Assembly: GCA_018266215.1 (NCBI GenBank) | Contig: JAFEAV010000018.1 | Span: 1-64,000 of the forward strand | Direction of reading: 5' to 3' | DNA length: 64,000 nucleotides | DNA from: Cyanobacteria bacterium SZAS LIN-3 | GTDB taxonomy: Bacteria > Cyanobacteriota > Vampirovibrionia > Obscuribacterales > Obscuribacteraceae | Shown here: piece by piece, positions 62,530 through 64,000 of the stretch | How positions within the stretch are numbered: the stretch's first letter is position 1 | Layout of the letters: each line of letters opens with the position of its first letter | Notes under the pieces: generated by a model | Told to the model about the DNA's origin: nothing | The model's input: the letters and a program-made list of their open reading frames with translations, nothing else | The model's database searches: none | Position numbers and translations under genes: made by a program

Positions 62530-63804
62530 ATGGCCCGATTTACTAATTTTGTCGTGGGACTTGTTGGTGCCTCATGCTTGCAAATGACCCTTGCTGAGCG
62601 TGCTATGGCGCAATTTGCCACGCAACTCGATCTGGACCGCGCCACTGTCAATAGTGTCGTAAACATCAAAAGATTTGTTCCCCTGGCCTCGGACTTGACC
62701 GAAGATCAAGATCCCGGTGTAGTCAAAGCCAGCCCCACATATGATGCCGCCACCGCCGCCAGTGCCCTGGCCGGTCCCGCCATCGCCTCCGCCACAGCGC
62801 TGAAACCGGCCATCAGCCTGCCTGTAAATCCCAATGCTCCGGTTTCCACGCCCACCGGCAACTTCACCGTACCGGCCGAGGCCCCTTCCACAATCGATGG
62901 TCAACTCCTGGCCCAGGCCAACGCCGCCTCCAACGCCAGCAGAGACATCGTTCCGATTGACTTGACGCCCGTGCGTTTGCCCGACCGCAATACCAGCTTC
63001 AATGGTTTTGACGCTTTCAGGACCCGCACACTGACCAGACTACCGGGACGAGTGTTCTTCAACTTCTCACTGGAAAACAGTCTGCGTTTTGAAGTCAACA
63101 CCTTCCAGACAAATCGCCACTATCTCTCCGACATGGTTTACCGTGTCCTGCCCAACATCACAGTGGGCTACGCACTTACGCCCAAGACACGCATCGAAGC
63201 AAACTATTTCTTCCTGCGAGATCAGTACGACAAGCGCAACAAACAGTTGAGCAGAAATTTCCAGTCAGTCGGCGGCGCCATCAACCACGACTTTCATCTG
63301 ACCGACAAAACAACGCTCACTACCGGATTCATGTCCCGCGTATTGTTCATCAATACAAGCCATCAACCCGGTATTGTCTTCAACGATCTTCTGCCCTCTT
63401 TCCTGCTCACCAGACGAGTCAACAACGGCGTCATTTACGCCAACGTCACAGGTCAGATCCGCTTCCGCGACATCTGCGCCAAATTCCAGGAAGGCGACCA
63501 GTTCTACACGCTGGGCGGCGCCTGGCGCAAGAACAAATGGCTCTATTCGGCTGACTCCACCCTTGTCACCAACTTTGGTAACAGCAATCTGCGTCAGGGT
63601 CCGAACAATCAAAACATCATCATGACCTTTGAAGCCGGCCGTCAAATCCTGCCCTGGATGACAGCCTTTGCTCGCGCTCAGCCAATCTTCAACATCGGCG
63701 CCAATCACAGCCCCGGTTATGCCGGATTCAACTTCCGTATTTTCGGCGGGCTGAGAGCTGATGTCGGCAAGCCGCCAATCTTCCCGATCAAACTGAAGAG
63801 CTAA
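62530..63804 (+). CDS. Probable outer-membrane beta-barrel-like exported protein
   Basis: Unrecognised 424-residue protein. The signal peptide (1 to about 27, AMAQF) is followed by an Ala/Pro/Thr-rich linker (about 60-130). The C-terminal two thirds show alternating hydrophobic/polar strands and aromatic-rich segments such as VFFNFSLENSLRFEVNTF and YAGFNFRIFGGLRADV, typical of barrel strands. Barrel topology is inferred from this pattern only. No known porin signature is seen. It probably sits in the outer membrane. Confidence 0.72.
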   Translation: MARFTNFVVGLVGASCLQMTLAERAMAQFATQLDLDRATVNSVVNIKRFVPLASDLTEDQDPGVVKASPTYDAATAASALAGPAIASATALKPAISLPVNPNAPVSTPTGNFTVPAEAPSTIDGQLLAQANAASNASRDIVPIDLTPVRLPDRNTSFNGFDAFRTRTLTRLPGRVFFNFSLENSLRFEVNTFQTNRHYLSDMVYRVLPNITVGYALTPKTRIEANYFFLRDQYDKRNKQLSRNFQSVGGAINHDFHLTDKTTLTTGFMSRVLFINTSHQPGIVFNDLLPSFLLTRRVNNGVIYANVTGQIRFRDICAKFQEGDQFYTLGGAWRKNKWLYSADSTLVTNFGNSNLRQGPNNQNIIMTFEAGRQILPWMTAFARAQPIFNIGANHSPGYAGFNFRIFGGLRADVGKPPIFPIKLKS

Positions 63805-63814
63805 TTCGCCAGCT

Positions 63815-64000
63815 CTATTTAGCTTCGCCCACGAGCTGGAAAGCCGCCCAGTATCGGGGGTTGGCCCTTGAACCCGCCTGGGTAAGGCCCTTTTCCATAA
63901 AGGTGATGGTTTTGAGCTGGGCCTGGCGCAGGGCCGTGGCTTTGCTCGAGCTGGCCAGATAGTCTTTATAGAAGGACTCCATCTGATAGGCCGTCATGAC
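63815..64000 (-). CDS. C-terminal end of a CHAT-domain-type protein (5' end outside window)
   Basis: Only the last 61 codons are visible and the frame stays open to the window edge. The segment SKATALRQAQLKTI and the ending RYWAAFQLVGE match the C-terminal helix and strand of CHAT (caspase-HetF/TPR-associated) domains, typically written as P.YWA.F.L.G. Such domains often follow TPR repeats. The catalytic His and Cys would lie outside the window, so activity cannot be judged. Confidence 0.6.
   Translation of the reverse strand, partial: VMTAYQMESFYKDYLASSSKATALRQAQLKTITFMEKGLTQAGSRANPRYWAAFQLVGEAK

Overview
The window looks like a chromosome segment of a Gram-negative, non-photosynthetic bacterium. 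My best guess is a Melainabacteria/Vampirovibrionia relative of the Obscuribacterales. This is inferred from gene content and style, not from a database match. Supporting signs are lipid A genes (lpxA, fabZ), a probable outer-membrane protein, aerobic metabolism (aconitase, succinate dehydrogenase, tryptophan 2,3-dioxygenase), many Ser/Thr kinases with zinc-ribbon or membrane modules, many TPR proteins, and large alanine/threonine/proline-rich exported proteins. I see no phage, transposase, integrase, CRISPR array, rRNA or photosynthesis gene. There is one tRNA (Asn, GTT).

Layout. 1-3.9 kb (minus): a truncated family 2 glycosyltransferase, an MFS exporter, lpxA and fabZ. 4.1-11.4 kb (plus): folE, a Tat-exported phosphoesterase with a lysine/aspartate tail, kynA, a VOC protein, an FAD oxidoreductase, a zinc-ribbon Ser/Thr kinase and a 48-residue membrane peptide ending at a clear terminator. 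11.5-17.3 kb: tRNA-Asn, a YbjN-like protein, a CysQ-like phosphatase, RNase D, a long acyl-CoA dehydrogenase and exonuclease III. 17.3-18.2 kb is a gene-poor, hairpin-rich gap before a ribbon-helix-helix regulator. 19-23.6 kb (minus): HEAT protein, exported low-complexity protein, aldo/keto reductase and AmpG-like permease. 23.6-28.9 kb (plus): S41 peptidase, aconitase and a secreted thioredoxin-NHL protein. 28.8-30.8 kb (minus): TPR protein, alpha/beta hydrolase and a small YADDQARR-motif protein.

31.2-39.6 kb (plus) holds a succinate dehydrogenase operon (membrane subunit, sdhA, sdhB) followed by a TPR protein and two overlapping genes for polytopic membrane kinases. 39.7-43.9 kb is the most unusual stretch. 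It has a predicted beta-solenoid protein, a calpain-like cysteine protease with EF-hand-like loops (Cys467/His633/Asn654), a companion protein with a similar EF-hand-like segment, and a divergent small orphan. 43.9-51.4 kb (minus): two periplasmic TPR proteins, a double BamE-like exported protein, a zinc-ribbon membrane protein, a TPR-rhomboid protease, a NanE-like epimerase and an aldehyde dehydrogenase. 51.7-64 kb: an M23 peptidoglycan hydrolase, a protein ending in eight histidines, an Ala-Pro-rich membrane protein, a K+ channel-like protein, a GNAT, a Nudix hydrolase, a second YADDQARR protein, a tRNA nucleotidyltransferase-type enzyme, a flippase-like protein, CtpA, a cobalamin adenosyltransferase, a thioesterase, a barrel-like outer-membrane protein and the C-terminal end of a CHAT-type protein cut by the window.

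Themes: envelope proteolysis and remodelling (rhomboid, CtpA, S41, M23, calpain-like, CHAT end), phospho-signalling linked to TPR scaffolds, and central aerobic carbon metabolism. The least described items are the calpain-like cassette, the tandem membrane kinases and the YADDQARR family.
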